Assembly (NCBI RefSeq): GCF_004027225.2
Contig: NC_044283.2
Location: 19,052,992 to 19,116,991 of the forward strand
Direction of reading: 5' to 3'
DNA: 64,000 nt
From: Strigops habroptila
Taxonomy: Eukaryota; Chordata; Aves; Psittaciformes; Psittacidae
In this document: piece after piece, positions 24,842 to 37,943 of the stretch
How positions within the stretch are numbered: the first letter of the stretch is position 1
Layout of the letters: every line of letters starts with the position of its first letter
Notes under the pieces: model-generated
The model's database searches: none
Told to the model about the DNA's origin: nothing
What the model saw: only the letters and a program-made list of their open reading frames with translations
Made by a program: the position numbers and the translations under genes

Positions 24842-27800
24842 CTGATTAGAAGAAAAATTTGCCTGCTCACTGAATGGTCAAAATGAGCTGGTGTATAATG
24901 TTTTGTTGCTGCAGTACTTGCCTCAGGAAGGAAGGCGATCGCAAACGCAATTCCCACTGATGGGTCATCAGCAATTTCCAGTTTGGCTGATGATTTAATT
25001 TACTTGTATTTGAATTACTGAATAGCAAGAAGCAGCTAGTGTCTCAAGGAGAAGGGCCTTGACGAGTAAACATTAACCTCTTTCACATATGGAAATGGGG
25101 TTAACATGCAAAGAGAGCTTTTGCACTATGTCCAGTTGCAAACTATTTAGATCAACAGAAAACATTGAAGGTAAGTTCTCTGAAACCCCATGACTTTGGT
25201 GCTAAAAGCATTTTACAAGATCAAGACCTGCCATCAAGATGTCTTCTCAAACACATCTAGAACACTCTCGTTGTGTTGCTCAAGAACACAACGCTGGAAG
25301 AGTTACGACGACATTTCAGATTACTTTGACGCAGGCTGTGTATCTTGAGGCTAGGATTTCTGAATAAGGTGGATCAAATGCTTGATGTTGGAATAGCTCT
25401 TCTGTAGGTTTTTGGTGTTGCAGGTGCTGAAATGCCATTCCCAAGGAGGTCTCAGCCCATTGCACATTACTCAGAGGATTTCAGGATTCCACAGCTATGT
25501 AAATACTTTAATTAAAATTCCTCTGTGCACGTTTTAAGGTAGGCTATGGCGTTCTTGATGTCAGTGGGTTGGTTAACTGTTCTTTCCATCTCCTCAAAAC
25601 CTCAACTGCTTTGCTAGGTGACAGAGCCACCTCTGCTACAGAGCTGCATTTCTTGGCACCTTTCTGAATTTCTGCATAGTCATATATCTCTCTGACAAAG
25701 GTATACCTGCTGCCTCCTGTTTGATGGCCATGACACTGATGGATTCCTTCTCCAAAATCCGGTAAGGAAACCCTTCCAACCCAAATGAAGATCAATTGCA
25801 CCGCACATGAAGTTTTGATAAATACTTTTGATCATCCAATAATGACTAATTGCTTCAGGAAAGCACAGTAATTCTGATGACACTCATTTATCAAGCAAGG
25901 GAGAAGAGAAACTTGGACCTTTACAGCAAAGTCAGCCATCCTGCTTTAGCAACTGTACTTTATTTTATACAGTGTAGGTCAGCAGAGAGCCTTTCCTACC
26001 CTGTTCACATTAATAGCTAAGCCTCTCGGAAGCCTAAGAGTGAGCATAGTGTCAGTGTTACCACAGATGATGCTTTTTGTCTACATGATCTCTGTCCTTA
26101 CCCAGTTCATTTGATGTCTGAAGGATAATATCAATAGACATTAATAATAAATGGCCAAAGCACATTATCAGTTATAGAAACTGTTTCCACATCTGCAAAT
26201 GGTGAGCTGCTTAAGCGTTTCAGTCTCCTGAAACCCACGTGGCTAAAGTAACCATGAGTACTTCATGTTATGCCCATGGGAAGATGAATCCCTATGCAGC
26301 CAATAGCTGCACTTCTCTCGTGTGCTGAAATGAACGTGTCTCAGATATGGGCCTCTCACCAGCTGTCCTTGACTTTGTGGGAGCTTGCCAAAGTAAAGCC
26401 AGAGTTCTTCCTGCCTTCTGCTGGAAATGTAGGACCTACCTGCAATCTGAGCTCAGGTGACCCTTCAGCTGCAGTATCCAGGCTGACCTGCGGGTGGAAG
26501 TCCTGCAGAAGGAAAAGGGAGGCACAGAGGCAAGTTTCTGAAACACTGAAAACCCGAGAAAGTTACCAAGCTTCAAATATGGTGTCACTCTGGAGGACGT
26601 TCTGGAGGGACTGCCTTGCTGTCCTCTTCTAGTGGCACATGGTTAATGTGCCTCTGTCCTCTCTCAAGGTGTCAGTGAACCAAAGAGAGTGAATGAGTAT
26701 CAACTTTGCTCTGGGCTGTGGGAAAGGTCTGGGCTGTGGAAAGGTCTCTTCCCTCACTGAGATCCATGGAGTGGTGGCTCAGATTAGAACATCAGCCTCT
26801 GAGATACTGTTCCACAGTTCATGCTGTAGATTACTGCTTCTTACTGAGCTCTAGCTACGGGAGCTAAGGAGCAAATGCGTTACCTATTCTGTCATATCTA
26901 TGCAACAGAAGGCATTGCTGGCAGTGCGGTGACAATCTTTTAGTTACCACAGAAAAACTGAGCAGGACTAAAGCATCAGAACCCTTGGACATAAGAGGAA
27001 ATGAGTGATTGTCTCTTTGGTCAGTTCACCATTGAATTCCATGATGTTTTTCTACACGTCTTTAAGTAGCTTTCAGTCAGGAAGTGACTTGGCTGAGCCT
27101 TACAAGATTTCATGCTATACACGGGTATGGGTAAAATGCTCTCAATTTTTAGGATGATAGCCATAGAGGTTGGAAGCCTCAGAGATAAACCTACTTTGCT
27201 TTGAAGGGATAAAAGAATGTGCTTGACCCCTTCCTTTGCATAGAAACTGCCTCTGGAGCCACCTGGCCATAGTATTCAATACTCCATCTTCATCTAAGCA
27301 ATCTCCATGGAGTTTTGAACTGTCACCTGCACTTAGAAAATCTAATTCAGATTTCAGATGCTGTGGATTGTTGTCACCCTGGGGGTTAAATGCCTAAAAG
27401 AGAGGATCATCTATAGCAGGGATGCTTTAAAGGGGTATGCATACACCACATGCAATGCTATCTTTGATACATCTTGATAATATATTGGCCACTTTAAGCA
27501 GTAGCTGATGTAAACTGAACTTGTCCTAAGTTAAGTTCACATCAAGCTGTATATAACTAGGTATATAACTCACTTGTTTCCATTAGCGCAAGAGAGCATA
27601 ATGATGAATACATTCAGATTCCAATGCTTGGGTTTTACTTTCTAAGGTTGCTGGTTACTATTCTGCCAAATCTTCATGGCATTAATACTGCTGCTCAGAG
27701 AGCAATCTATAAAAGCCCCAACCTCATCCTTGTTAACAAGGTGTTGATGCTATAGGAAGTATAGTGGGGAACAAAGAAGGAAAAAATGCATGCACGAATA

Positions 27801-30800
27801 TTCCTGTTATAATTCCTATATAATTCCCATCATAACGATAGATAAACAAATAGATAATACTGATTGACCTAGCAAGCCAACAGCTCTAATGAATTTGTGG
27901 TAGAATGGCAATAGCCTCATCTGCTGGCTCAGAGCAACCATGGAGCTGGGTGGCTGTTGCCTTCTTTGCCACCCCTGTTCTCTGGACAGAGAGATAGACG
28001 TTACACATGTGGTTCTTTCTCAGTTTGGCTAATGTAATGATTCCTGAAAAGCCAGACAGCAAGGCTGAAGAAACCAGTTAAAGATTTAGGTGCGAACATG
28101 CCTTCATTCACTGTAATGAAGTAGGAACCTTTTCTTTTCTGAAACACCTACAAACAAGAAACCAGAGTTTAAACTAAGGGGAGTCAGTGAGTGATCTTTA
28201 GTTAGGACAGAAAAGTGGTTAAACCTTTGCAGCTAGTGTCCTGGCTTTGTGATAACTTACACTAACATTGTGCCCCTACTTAAGGGTTTCAGTGTGAAAG
28301 AGGAGGAAAAACTCTGAATAGTGTCCTCCTTAAAGGGGTCACAAGTCTAAGGTACGATGGATATGTTTAGCCATGGCTAATGCTAACTATTCAAGAAAGG
28401 ACACATGCAGAGGGAACTGACTTTAGTGAAGAAGATGATATTGATGCAATTTGTTCCACCCACCCCCCCTTTTTTTTTTTTTCCCTTCATAAGTGCTGCA
28501 TTGGTGTGAAAGAGAAGCAGAAATGGATTGGCTGGATCCTACTTTTTGAAAATGCCAAACTTTTTGTCAGTAGCATCATGGTAGTTTGCTCCTGTTCTGC
28601 AATGGCTCTTTCCTGTTGGACTAGCAGCCATAGCCATGATGAATCTGTGATATAATGACTAGCAGATACGTGTGGAAGGAGCTTATGAGAGAAGGAGAGG
28701 GATTTCTGAGTCTGTCAGGCTGCTAATACTAACTCCAAACAGCTAGTGTGTGCCAAGGCACTATACCAGAAACAGCATGGTTCAGTACAAAACACTGTTC
28801 ATCTTTATATCTCCCACTTCCAAGAGGGAAAGGATGAAGTATGCACCATACCTTATATTCTCAGTCTGCGAGTCAGTTTCCTAGTCTTTGCATTGTTCTT
28901 CTCAGTCTGCCCTTGTGAAGCTGTCAGGCTCTTCCATGCCCTTCCGATTCTGGGATACAGCATCCAAATCCCTTTCCTCCTCTGAAAGCATTTCCTAGTC
29001 TGTTCTGGTCTAAAAAGCATAAAAGCAACTACCAAAAATTAAAAAATAAAAAAAAAAAAATCTTTTTACCTGTATTTGCTCTTCATATTAATATGCATCT
29101 TGTTCTGCCATAGCATAGACTGCAGCTTGTGCTTTGTGGTTTCTGTGTTTTCTGTGTGCTGTGTAGTGTTTAAAAGACTCCACAGCTCCCTATTTTTAAT
29201 TTTCATGCTTAAACAGTCAGATTCTTTGGTAATAATCTTTCTGTTGAACAATGCTTCCTGCAGGTGACAGCTCTGCAAGCTGGAGTATAATATTCCTTAG
29301 CTTTTTGTTTAAAACATTATTTTAACCACATTAATGTTATCTTCAATGGAACCATTGGCTATTCTGGTCTCAAGCACTCTCAAGAGTGCTTGTTATCATG
29401 TTCTTCTGATAAATATTTAAACACATAACTATCAAGTTACAGCTCAAGTATTTCTCACTGCAAGTGGTTTCTGGCAACACACATGAGATTACCCATTTTC
29501 TAACTGCCTTCACAAACAATGCCACCCTGGCATAATAAGGTTATTAGCTGGTAATAATCCAAAGCTAATACATATTTGTCTGCAGCCTAATAAAAGGAAT
29601 TTGTGCCAACCTTAGACCATGGTCTTACAATTTTTGGAATTGTCCTCCCAGATTTTTGATTCAGCTACTTTTGATAATTTTTGTTTTTAAACATCCGTTG
29701 TTACTTTTTCTCTACTTAGGGCATTTATCCTTGCATAGCACGGTTCTGACCTACAGTGTAGATTTTTCTGTATCTAAGTATCCTATGTATCAAATGTAAC
29801 ACTTCTTGCTTCAAGGATTTAGGGACAATCAGTCCATTCCATCCCAACAAAACTCCAACAAGATTATAACAGGGATGATATATATGTTGTATAGAACAAC
29901 CAGTATAGAAAGCTGTTTCTGCTTTTGGAAAGTCTCATTACATTGTGGCTTCAGCGATGACTGGCCACCTTTTCTTAAAGGCTGAAAACCTCCTCTTGAA
30001 CCTTGGTGCACAAAGGCTGTACTGAGCCAGACTACAAGTCAAATCAGTCAAGCATCCTCTGCTGCTGGTGGCCAGTGGCATATGAGTAAGGAGAAATGAC
30101 AAGAACAGGACAAATACAGCATCAAACATTCCTGAGAATACTCTCAAAGCCTTCTGCGATCAACAACCTGTTTCCTGAGACAATCACAGAGCTTGCATTC
30201 TCCACAGTTTATTGTATCACGCACCATTGGGGCCATATTTACGACATAATCTGATACAATCTCACACAGCGGGCAGTGCAGTCATCTTTGTGCAGTGTAC
30301 ATTCTCCAGGCTACGTGGAGGTTGTTTTTCTACTCTTTCACTCCCCTTACCAGCAAGCTTTTGTGAAATGGCTTTTTTCTTACAGATATAGCTATAGGTG
30401 GAAGAGCACTGCTTAGCACTGTGTGTGCCCCCTGTCTGGAAATAATAATTCAGCTCCTAGCATATTCAGAGAGTTTACATTTCATAGACTTTTCTTTGTC
30501 CTGCTTATTTTTGCCCAGATATTGCATGTTTCTATGGGTTCAAGACTAATTCCATCATCTACTCTATCAGTCAGATTTCTCTTCAAAACGTGCAGCTGGT
30601 CTCATGACATGTTCTGCTAGCTTTTTGGAAAGACTATTTTTCTGTGGTTTGGCTCTCTGATGGATGGAAGGAAAGGCATTAAAAGAAAATTTGCAAGCTG
30701 TGCTCCTATGCCAAGCTCTGCCTCTTTCTCTTATAAACACAGCTAAAGACAAATAAACAATAACTCTGGATCTTGATACTTCAGGGTAATTTGCTGCACA

Positions 30801-33800
30801 CTGAATCACGTCTCTTCAAGGGCCATGCATCCTCTCACTCATCATGTTCTACCTATTTTGCAGCTACTCCTACTCCTGCCTTTAACATCACATACAAATA
30901 AACAAGAAAAGAAGAATAAAGATCAGGAAAATATATTAACACCTCAGGATACTTTATTTTTTAACTAAAGCTATGTCATCTGCCATCTCCAGCCATCTCT
31001 GATGCTGATCCCTATCAGCAACATCGGCCATTAGCTAATACATTGGTATTCCTATGTAAAAAAAAAGCAAAGCAGCTCAGTAACATGGTGCAGAAATCAG
31101 CAGGGGCTTTTTAATCTCACAGTAGATCAGGAAGAAAAAAGTCATGTAACCTACATGTGCTTCTGTTTCCCATTCTGCAAAATGTGAATTGCAAAACTGA
31201 GCTCTACTTGAAAGGTAAATTATGAGTTTAAGTAATTAATGCAGATTAAATTCTTGATATTAATATGAAAAAGGGAAACTGGGGACCAGCAGTCCTCTCT
31301 GCCACCAGCTCCTGCTGGCTTGGATGACAGGCTTTCGCATTAAATTCCTTTCCTCCTTCCCCCTGCTCTGCACTTACTACAGCTCTTGACACACTTTACT
31401 GTTACTATAGTTATTCAAAAGACCAATTCTTAATGTTCCTGTGACCTAGTTATTATGGCAAGATGTTCACTCATCTACTTACCAAGGGAACTTGTGGAGA
31501 AGTCAATCTGCAGGATGCAAATATTTGTTTTGAACAAGACCCTGCATGGATGCAGTTAGAGGCAGCTAAGGCAAAAGTAAACTCCCTCTGTTCTGTATTC
31601 TGATATGGAAAAGTTTAGGGAAAGAGAGTGATACACAGGAGAGAGCAATGATAGATTATCTTTAAGTTCTCACTCTCGCGCTGCATGCTGCATAGCCCTC
31701 AGGAGCATAAGTTAATGTTCCAGTAAGATGAAAAAGAGAGAGAGTTTTGGGAGCTGGTGCCACCTATATATATGCTGAATATCAATGTCATTTATTTCAC
31801 CTGACATGCTTACACAAATATGTTAAACTTCAAGAAAATTAGCTTTTCATCTTACTCTAGAAAGCTGAATTTAAGCTTTGGAAAGAAACCACAGAGCAAT
31901 TCTTTATTTGTTAGAAAGTGAGCTGCTTTCTAAAATAAGGCGCTTCTGAGAATAGATGCATTGATCAAAGTTGTTTTGATCAGGGGACCGAAGGCTTTGG
32001 TTTTGGCATGGGTTTTCTGTTTATGTTTGTTCTTTTGGGTTTTTTTCTTAGCTTATTTTCCATCCTCCTTTTCCTTCCCATGTAGGTTGGTGGAGGTTTT
32101 TTAATGCTGATGGGAGATAGCAGATACTCCCCATCTTTTCCTTTTGAACCTGAGCACCAGGATGAGCCCAGTGCTGCTCAGCCTGGTTCAGCAGGCAACA
32201 CCAAGCACTTGCTCTTCAGAGCTGCTGCCTTAATCTTCTTTGTGCCACTTGCCAGGACAGTTGCTAAAAGTAGAACTGAGGATTTGCAATGTGGTACTTA
32301 AGCCTCAATCTTGGACCACTCTTTTAAGTGGAAGTAGGATCGCATCCTTAATTGTTTTGAAACTGGGCTTGGTTTCCAGTCTGATTTATCACAACCCACA
32401 AAAGCTAGCAACTGGTTGGTGCCTTGCATTCATCACTAGTCTTGATTGTGTGACTTACAAATGAAGCCCCAGCAGCCTCAGTCTCAGTCCTCATCTAGTT
32501 GGCATTTCTAAACTTAGGCACTTTTATTCTCAGCAGCGAGATGCAAGATTAAATAGTCATTCTCCAACCACCTTACAAATAATTGGAGAAATCTCTGGCA
32601 GTTAAGTTAATCCTCCTCTCTCTCCCCCTCACACAAACACTTTGTAAGGAAGTAAATTCTGCAATTAGTCACCTAAATCTTCTAATCCCACTGGAGCGCT
32701 TCGAATCCTGGCAGATGGTCTGTGCCTGCACCTCCAGCTCTCAACAATGGTGGCTCTCCCTGGCAGCGGCATGAGGGCAGCCATGGTTTGCAGCAGCAGG
32801 ATGAACCCTGTTCCTCCGGCTGCCGGGCACAGTGTGGTTTGCAGCAAGCAGGGTTTCTGTACAGGTACAGCCTGTAAAGGTCCTGGGGAGCTGCCGACTG
32901 GCACCACTGTCTGCAGGAACGGGGAAGCTTGGATCCCAGATGGAAATTTAGTCTCAAGCTCCCACTGCCCAGGAACAGAAATAGGATCAAAAGCCTCTGG
33001 TAGGGACAGTTGTTAGTTGGATGTGGTTTGGCACAGCTGGCATCATGACATCGGGAGGTGTAACTATCCGGAAAATCAAAGCAGACCTTCCCTGGACGTG
33101 ATGGAGGGCTGTTGATCAGACGTCTGCCTTCAGACATGAAGCAGTTAATACAAAGTGTTCATAATTAGACTTCATATTAGCTCTCAATTAAGGTGAATGA
33201 GGAGTGTTCACACCTCTCTCAGTGCTATTATTTCAGCCTTGCTGGCTGGCAGACTCCAGAAGACAGCAATGTATCCTTGTCATAGGGACCAGCTGTCCCT
33301 GCTTAGGTGAAACAGTCCCTTTTTTGTCATTCTGTCCCATTAAAATAATTCATCAACTCTGATGCATTTTAGTAGGGGCTAATGGGGCGACCCTGTTTTC
33401 CCTTCAAATGCCCCTATTAATTACTTCTACATATTGTTGTCTGTGTTATGTGGTAGAATATTTTGCAACTTTTTCTTAATTCTTGAAAACTGAGTGTAAA
33501 ACACCTGAAAATAAAAAGAATCCTCAATAAACAGCCCTGTTTCTAACACAAACCCTTTCTGGAGGTGGTAAATCACCACTGAATTATTTTGCCTCTCCAA
33601 ATACATTGCAGTTAATTGCTTTTTGGCCAGATGTCTATCACCACCCTGCATAGGATGGAGTCCAAACAATCCAGTCATATATCACAGACCCTATGTTGTG
33701 AGCACCCTGCCTCTGTTTTTTTGAACAGCAGGTAAGGATGCAAAAAAAGGTTTGGAATTTTTAAAAGAATCTTTTGAGTTGAATAATGTGTGTGGAAAAT

Positions 33801-35995
33801 ACGTTAAGGTGTAGGATAAAGCTCTGTAGGTAACTGGTGGAAGGGTACACAATGATACCAAAACAGATCGTACGGAAGATTAGGCAATATTTTCAGATCA
33901 CTGAAATATTTCTTTATAAGTTAGTGAGCTGAATTTGAAGGGACTGATTCTTTCTGTGTCCATCTAGGAGAGATCCACAACAAAAAGACCTCCACATGTT
34001 GCTTTGAAGACCACTTATGCTACTTTCAAAGTTTGTGGTTACCTCATACAAAGCAGCTGTCCGGATACATACGAACACAGGCTGAATCTGTCTCCTTAGG
34101 TTAGAATAGCATCTTTGATCAGAGCCATGAAAGAAAAGGCATAGCTTAAAAATCCATTTGATACTGAAATATTTTCCCATTTAGACAAATAACATGGATA
34201 GCACACAGAATTTTTGTTGATAGGAAGATCTGGAACAATTTTTTGTTACTTTTTGAGGCTTTCGTATCATGGAGTGAAATGGAGTCATGCAGTGATCATT
34301 AGGGACAGGGTCAGCTGCACAGTTTTGTGGCCATTCCTTCTGCCATTGCCCAGGTTATGTGTATCACACCAGGCTGTACTGTCACAGTATGCCCTAAGTG
34401 TCAGAATGGAAGCAGCAACCCCCTCAGGAGTCTGGAGCTGAGGCATTGTCACTCCACAGGCAGAGCCTTCAGCAGGTGCCATCCACAGCATCAACCTTGG
34501 GCACTCCTAGGATGCTACCCATGCCTTACTCTCAAACTCACACCCAAGGAAAGCTTGGGCATCTCTGCTCAGCAGTGCCAGGGGTGAAACTGCTGGAGCC
34601 CATTCAGACTGGTCCTGTGTCATAGCCTCTCTTTGCTGTTTCAGTAACCTTCACCTTCCCTGCATGAGGTGGTCTGATCTGCTAAGGTCTTAGTGCTTTG
34701 AAAATAAAGCCCACAAAGAACATATTTAAGTGTAATTAAATACCTTTGAAGCATGGTCTTTAGTGACTTTTGGAAAAGAAAACACAAAAAGGAAAGAAAA
34801 AAATCCCACCAAAGCCAGCCTGTCCTCGTTATTAGAACTTCCTATCACTAATGTGGGGAAGAATGAAATGAAAGGCACGGAAATCAATATTAAGGTGTGT
34901 CATGGATAGATATTTACCTTACTTATCTCTTACCGCCCTCTCCTCTCTTGGAAAGCACCTTTCTCAAATAGAAGGACCTGAAAGATATGACCTGTGGGAC
35001 ATTTTCGTTGAGTCAGGAGTTTCAAGCAGATACACATTAAAAAAGGAAGCAGAACGGATTCCTTAGCCCAGCCAGCTTTAACCTCTGTTGGACAAGTCCC
35101 TCAGCTTTCTGTGGCATTCCTGTTGATAAAAGGGGAGCAGACACCAATGGGCATAGGACTCACAAAGGCTGAACTTGCTTTAACTGAATACCAAGGTTTC
35201 CCTCAAAACTTCTTTCCTCATAAGGCACCACTTCCCTGCCTCTAACGGAGAGGATGGCAAACAGGACAGACACGGCTGGGTTCCTAGCAGATTTCCTCAT
35301 GTCCCATATGTTTCTCGGCAAGACGGCAGAACTGGCTCATTATTCAGAAAACTGAAAGATGTCCAGATTCATCAGTCAGTTCTTCCTGAAAGGCTTTATT
35401 ATCTCTGCTGCTAAGGGGGTTCAGCTCTAGCCTGATTCTTCTGTTTCTTTCAAGGGAGCTGTTCCCTCATCCTCTCTTTAATTCCTTTAAATTCAAACAA
35501 GAGGGTCCAGTCAGCTTGATATCAATAAGATAATAGATCTACACGTATGAGAGGGCTCTGAAATGTATTTTCACATGGCCTATTGTGCCATATCCTTACT
35601 GAGAGCCTATTGCTAAGAAACTTTGGTGTGAAACTATGCAACTAAGATGCAGGCTCAGTGAAAAAGAGCCTGGTTTTCATGCAGTACTAGATGAACGTAC
35701 ACTGCGGCTCATATCAAACTAAAGGTATAGCTAAAACATCTCAAGTGATACAAAATCATTAGGATTACACAAAAGAAGCTGAAAACTGAGATGGGCTTCC
35801 TGAAGTGAATCACATGTATACAGGCTAAGGTAAGGAATTCTTCCTGGCATAGTTATTTTCTGTTTGTCTCCAAGCTATTTCTTCTTGGAAATTACGCATG
35901 TAAATGTGCATGTCTACTTATGTAAGCATAGACACATGCAAACATATAGTGATTTGGATTTGTTGTTCTTTACCACAATTTTTGTTAGTGACGAG
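24842..35995. other. Intergenic DNA, no gene recognised
   Basis: About 11 kb without a gene I can support. Contents noted: a tandem 17-18 bp duplication at 26711-26745 (CTGGGCTGTGG(G)AAAGGT twice), a C7T13 homopolymer junction at 28463-28482, an A-rich stretch near 29035-29062, and a locally GC-richer patch at 32690-33050 where longer frames occur on both strands (minus 32682-33137, 151 residues, Cys-rich). No domain was recognised in any of these frames. Confidence 0.55.
26711..26745. repeat. Tandem duplication, unit 17-18 bp, two copies
   Basis: CTGGGCTGTGGGAAAGGT is followed directly by CTGGGCTGTGGAAAGGT, differing by one G. It is a small slippage duplication. Confidence 0.85.
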
Positions 35996-35999
35996 AATG

Positions 36000-36345
36000 A
36001 AGCAATTTTATGTGCTTTACATTCTTAAAATCCCAAAGGACTTTCAAAGTCCTACATTTGTACCAGGGACACTGACCTTGCTCTCGCTAAACCAAGAGAA
36101 CTTTTCCCATTAATCTCATGGATAGGAAAACTGGCATTTTGCTTGATGATATTCAGCTCATACACAGCCTTGGCTATTCTAATTTTTAAATGTATTTTAT
36201 TTATTTACAGGGAAAATAATACCAATGGGGGGCAGAGATTTTCCATGGTTTTAGTGAAATGCTATGGAGTCTTTAACTTCCACCTCGGCAGCCACCAGGG
36301 ACAAATAGAAAGGACCTTGGGTTTAATGTCTCATCTAAAGGATAT
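36000..36345 (-). mobile_element. Very old SINE-like relic with a conserved vertebrate tail (family not named)
   Basis: Read as plus-strand text, this interval follows, in order and with similar spacing, the reverse complement of an ancient SINE tail that I remember from cartilaginous and lobe-finned fish and other vertebrates. The first block is TTTTATGTGCTTTACATTCT running into AATCCCAAAGGACTTTCAAA (about 36008-36050). The second is AGGGAAAATAATACCAATGG (36208-36228). The third is GAAATGCTATGGAGTCTTTA then ACTTCCACC (36256-36284). The last is GGACCTTGGGTTTAATGTCT then CATCTAAAGGA (36313-36343). The match is from memory, not a search. LF-SINE, AmnSINE or another old SINE/LINE-tail family are all possible. 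The long plus-strand frame 36143-36589 crosses this relic and is therefore unlikely to be a gene. Confidence 0.5.
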
Positions 36346-36735
36346 TATAATGTGTTGGCCTCATTATTCACAGCAGAAAAAGCCTTTGTCATGGTCAGAT
36401 GGCTTTAATGCGTTTTGTATGCTACATAAATTCAAACTTGATGGCTCATTTATTTGTTGGATTGCAGCGTTATTCAACCTAAATGAAGCCTTGGTATTTA
36501 CTAATAATTTGGGGTCTGGCTGTTGTTTACTTAAGCAAGTAGTGTCCACTGACTCCTCTGTTGTCTGTATTAAGTTTGAACCCTACTAATTCAAGGAATA
36601 TTATAGAGGGGGCCAAAAAATTGCAGCGAAAATAGCTTTTCATTTGTGGACAATTATTTATCTAAGCCTTGGAAGATTAGTATTCCAATATTGCAATTTC
36701 TGACATCAATTTTCTCAGGGTCAGAAGCAACTTTT
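36346..36735. other. Unexplained stretch between two ancient repeats, candidate conserved element
   Basis: This AT-rich, complex sequence (for example around 36360-36480 and 36610-36680) is neither low-complexity nor recognisable repeat. It lies between a very old SINE relic and a MIR-like relic. Persistence of such old repeats on both sides suggests that the segment may be under constraint, as known for exapted SINE enhancers. No coding evidence beyond a chance-length frame. Confidence 0.3.
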
Positions 36736-36739
36736 CAGA

Positions 36740-36900
36740 CTTCATCTAAGCCTCAAAGTGTCCCCATGAGGAAGTGAGTCATTGTTATCAACATTTTGAA
36801 GAAGGGCAAATTGGAGGTAAGAGGAGGTTAGACAGCTTATTCCATGTCAAGAGAAAGACACTGACTAAAATGCATCCGGAATCCAAATCTGCCTTTTAAT
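36740..36900 (-). mobile_element. MIR-like ancient SINE relic
   Basis: The plus strand resembles the reverse complement of the MIR core and 3' region: TCATCTAAGCCTCAAAGTGT, CCCCATGAGGAAGTGAGTCA, TTGTTATCAACATTTTGAAG, GGTAAGAGGAGGTTAGACAG, then GGAATCCAAATCTGCC. This parallels the MIR reading of ordered phrases (CCTCA..., ATGAGG..., TTATC...CATTTT, GAGG..AG.GGTTA, GG.ATTC.AA). The recognition is by eye and from memory of the consensus. Confidence 0.55.
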
Positions 36901-37943
36901 CTTAGGACCGCATTTCCTGCTGTGATTTGACAATATTCTTTGATGAAGCTACATACAGCAATTACCAGACTATGTAGTCACACCACACCAGAAGCGTTCA
37001 AAACACAGAGATTCTTTTCTGTTGTCTGAAAAAGGGGACTATATGGCTATAATAAGGAACAGTGGAACTATGTGATTACATATAGTGTGTATCCTCTATT
37101 CTACCTTATAGAGATACTTACCTTCTGATGTGATGGTTTTTTTAATCTGAATTTCATAATGGAATTCTAGCTGAACTCTGCTAAAGCTGATTTCAGAATT
37201 CTTACCCAGTTGGATATTGAGAGAGCAATCTTGAAATTAAAAATTATCCATTAAATCAAAAGATAAACTAAGAACCCTACTGTGCCATCTCAGATCTCGT
37301 CAGAAACATGCATAAATATCCATAACCAAGGCAAAAGATACTCCTGCTTCCTGCAGAAACATACAACTGGATTTTAATAAACAAGAACTCAAATTGATGA
37401 ATAGATTCAGAGTGGAACAGGACCTGTGTGATTAATTCACAGCTAAGAACTACATAAATATAAATACCAAATGGTCATTTATGACACTAATTACACTTTA
37501 AGATTATATACATGGAACCAAATTTTCCATTTCCTTGTGTATACAACTGGGGAATAACTTTAAAACTTGGAAAAAAATCATGGTTCTGGCAATGAAGATG
37601 GGTGTTCTTGGGCCTCTTCTCCTAGTCAAGTTTCTAGTATAAACCAGCTGCTGCTTGCTGAATCTCCAGCCAGTTAACAATTTGCCACTCCACCAAATAA
37701 CTTCTTGAGCAATTTATTAAGCAATTAGGAGTTTGTTCAGACAAATCAAGTGGCCTTTATTATCACAGCAGTGGTAATTCAGCCCTGTAGCAGAAAGAAA
37801 GGTGTACCTGAAAGTACAAAACCAAGTCCTTACTGAATACCTTTCACTTTCCTCTTAGAATTGCAAACCACATTAGCTGTGACTACAAATGTTTTCTCTT
37901 TTCCCTTCCAGCACAGGGCTATGCCAGCATCCAGCCCTGCAGG
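36901..37943. other. Intergenic DNA, nothing recognised
   Basis: About 1 kb of AT-rich sequence between the MIR-like relic and the first solo LTR. Only short chance frames are visible, with no repeat or motif that I can support. Confidence 0.5.

Noticed and set aside
25544-25883. Two overlapping minus-strand frames with LINE-like phrases (EVLRRWKEQL and a SIYQNFMCG segment)
   Set aside because: The phrases resemble non-LTR reverse transcriptase regions but are in the reverse of the expected order and in different frames. Without a search this is too weak to call a repeat or pseudogene.
32682-33137. 151-residue Cys-rich minus-strand frame, with other long frames opposite
   Set aside because: It lies in a GC-richer patch with open frames on both strands at once, no splice sites or family resemblance, so a composition effect is more likely.
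36143-36589. 148-residue plus-strand open frame
   Set aside because: It crosses an ancient SINE relic, has no recognisable domain and is within the length expected by chance in 128,000 codons of six-frame sequence.
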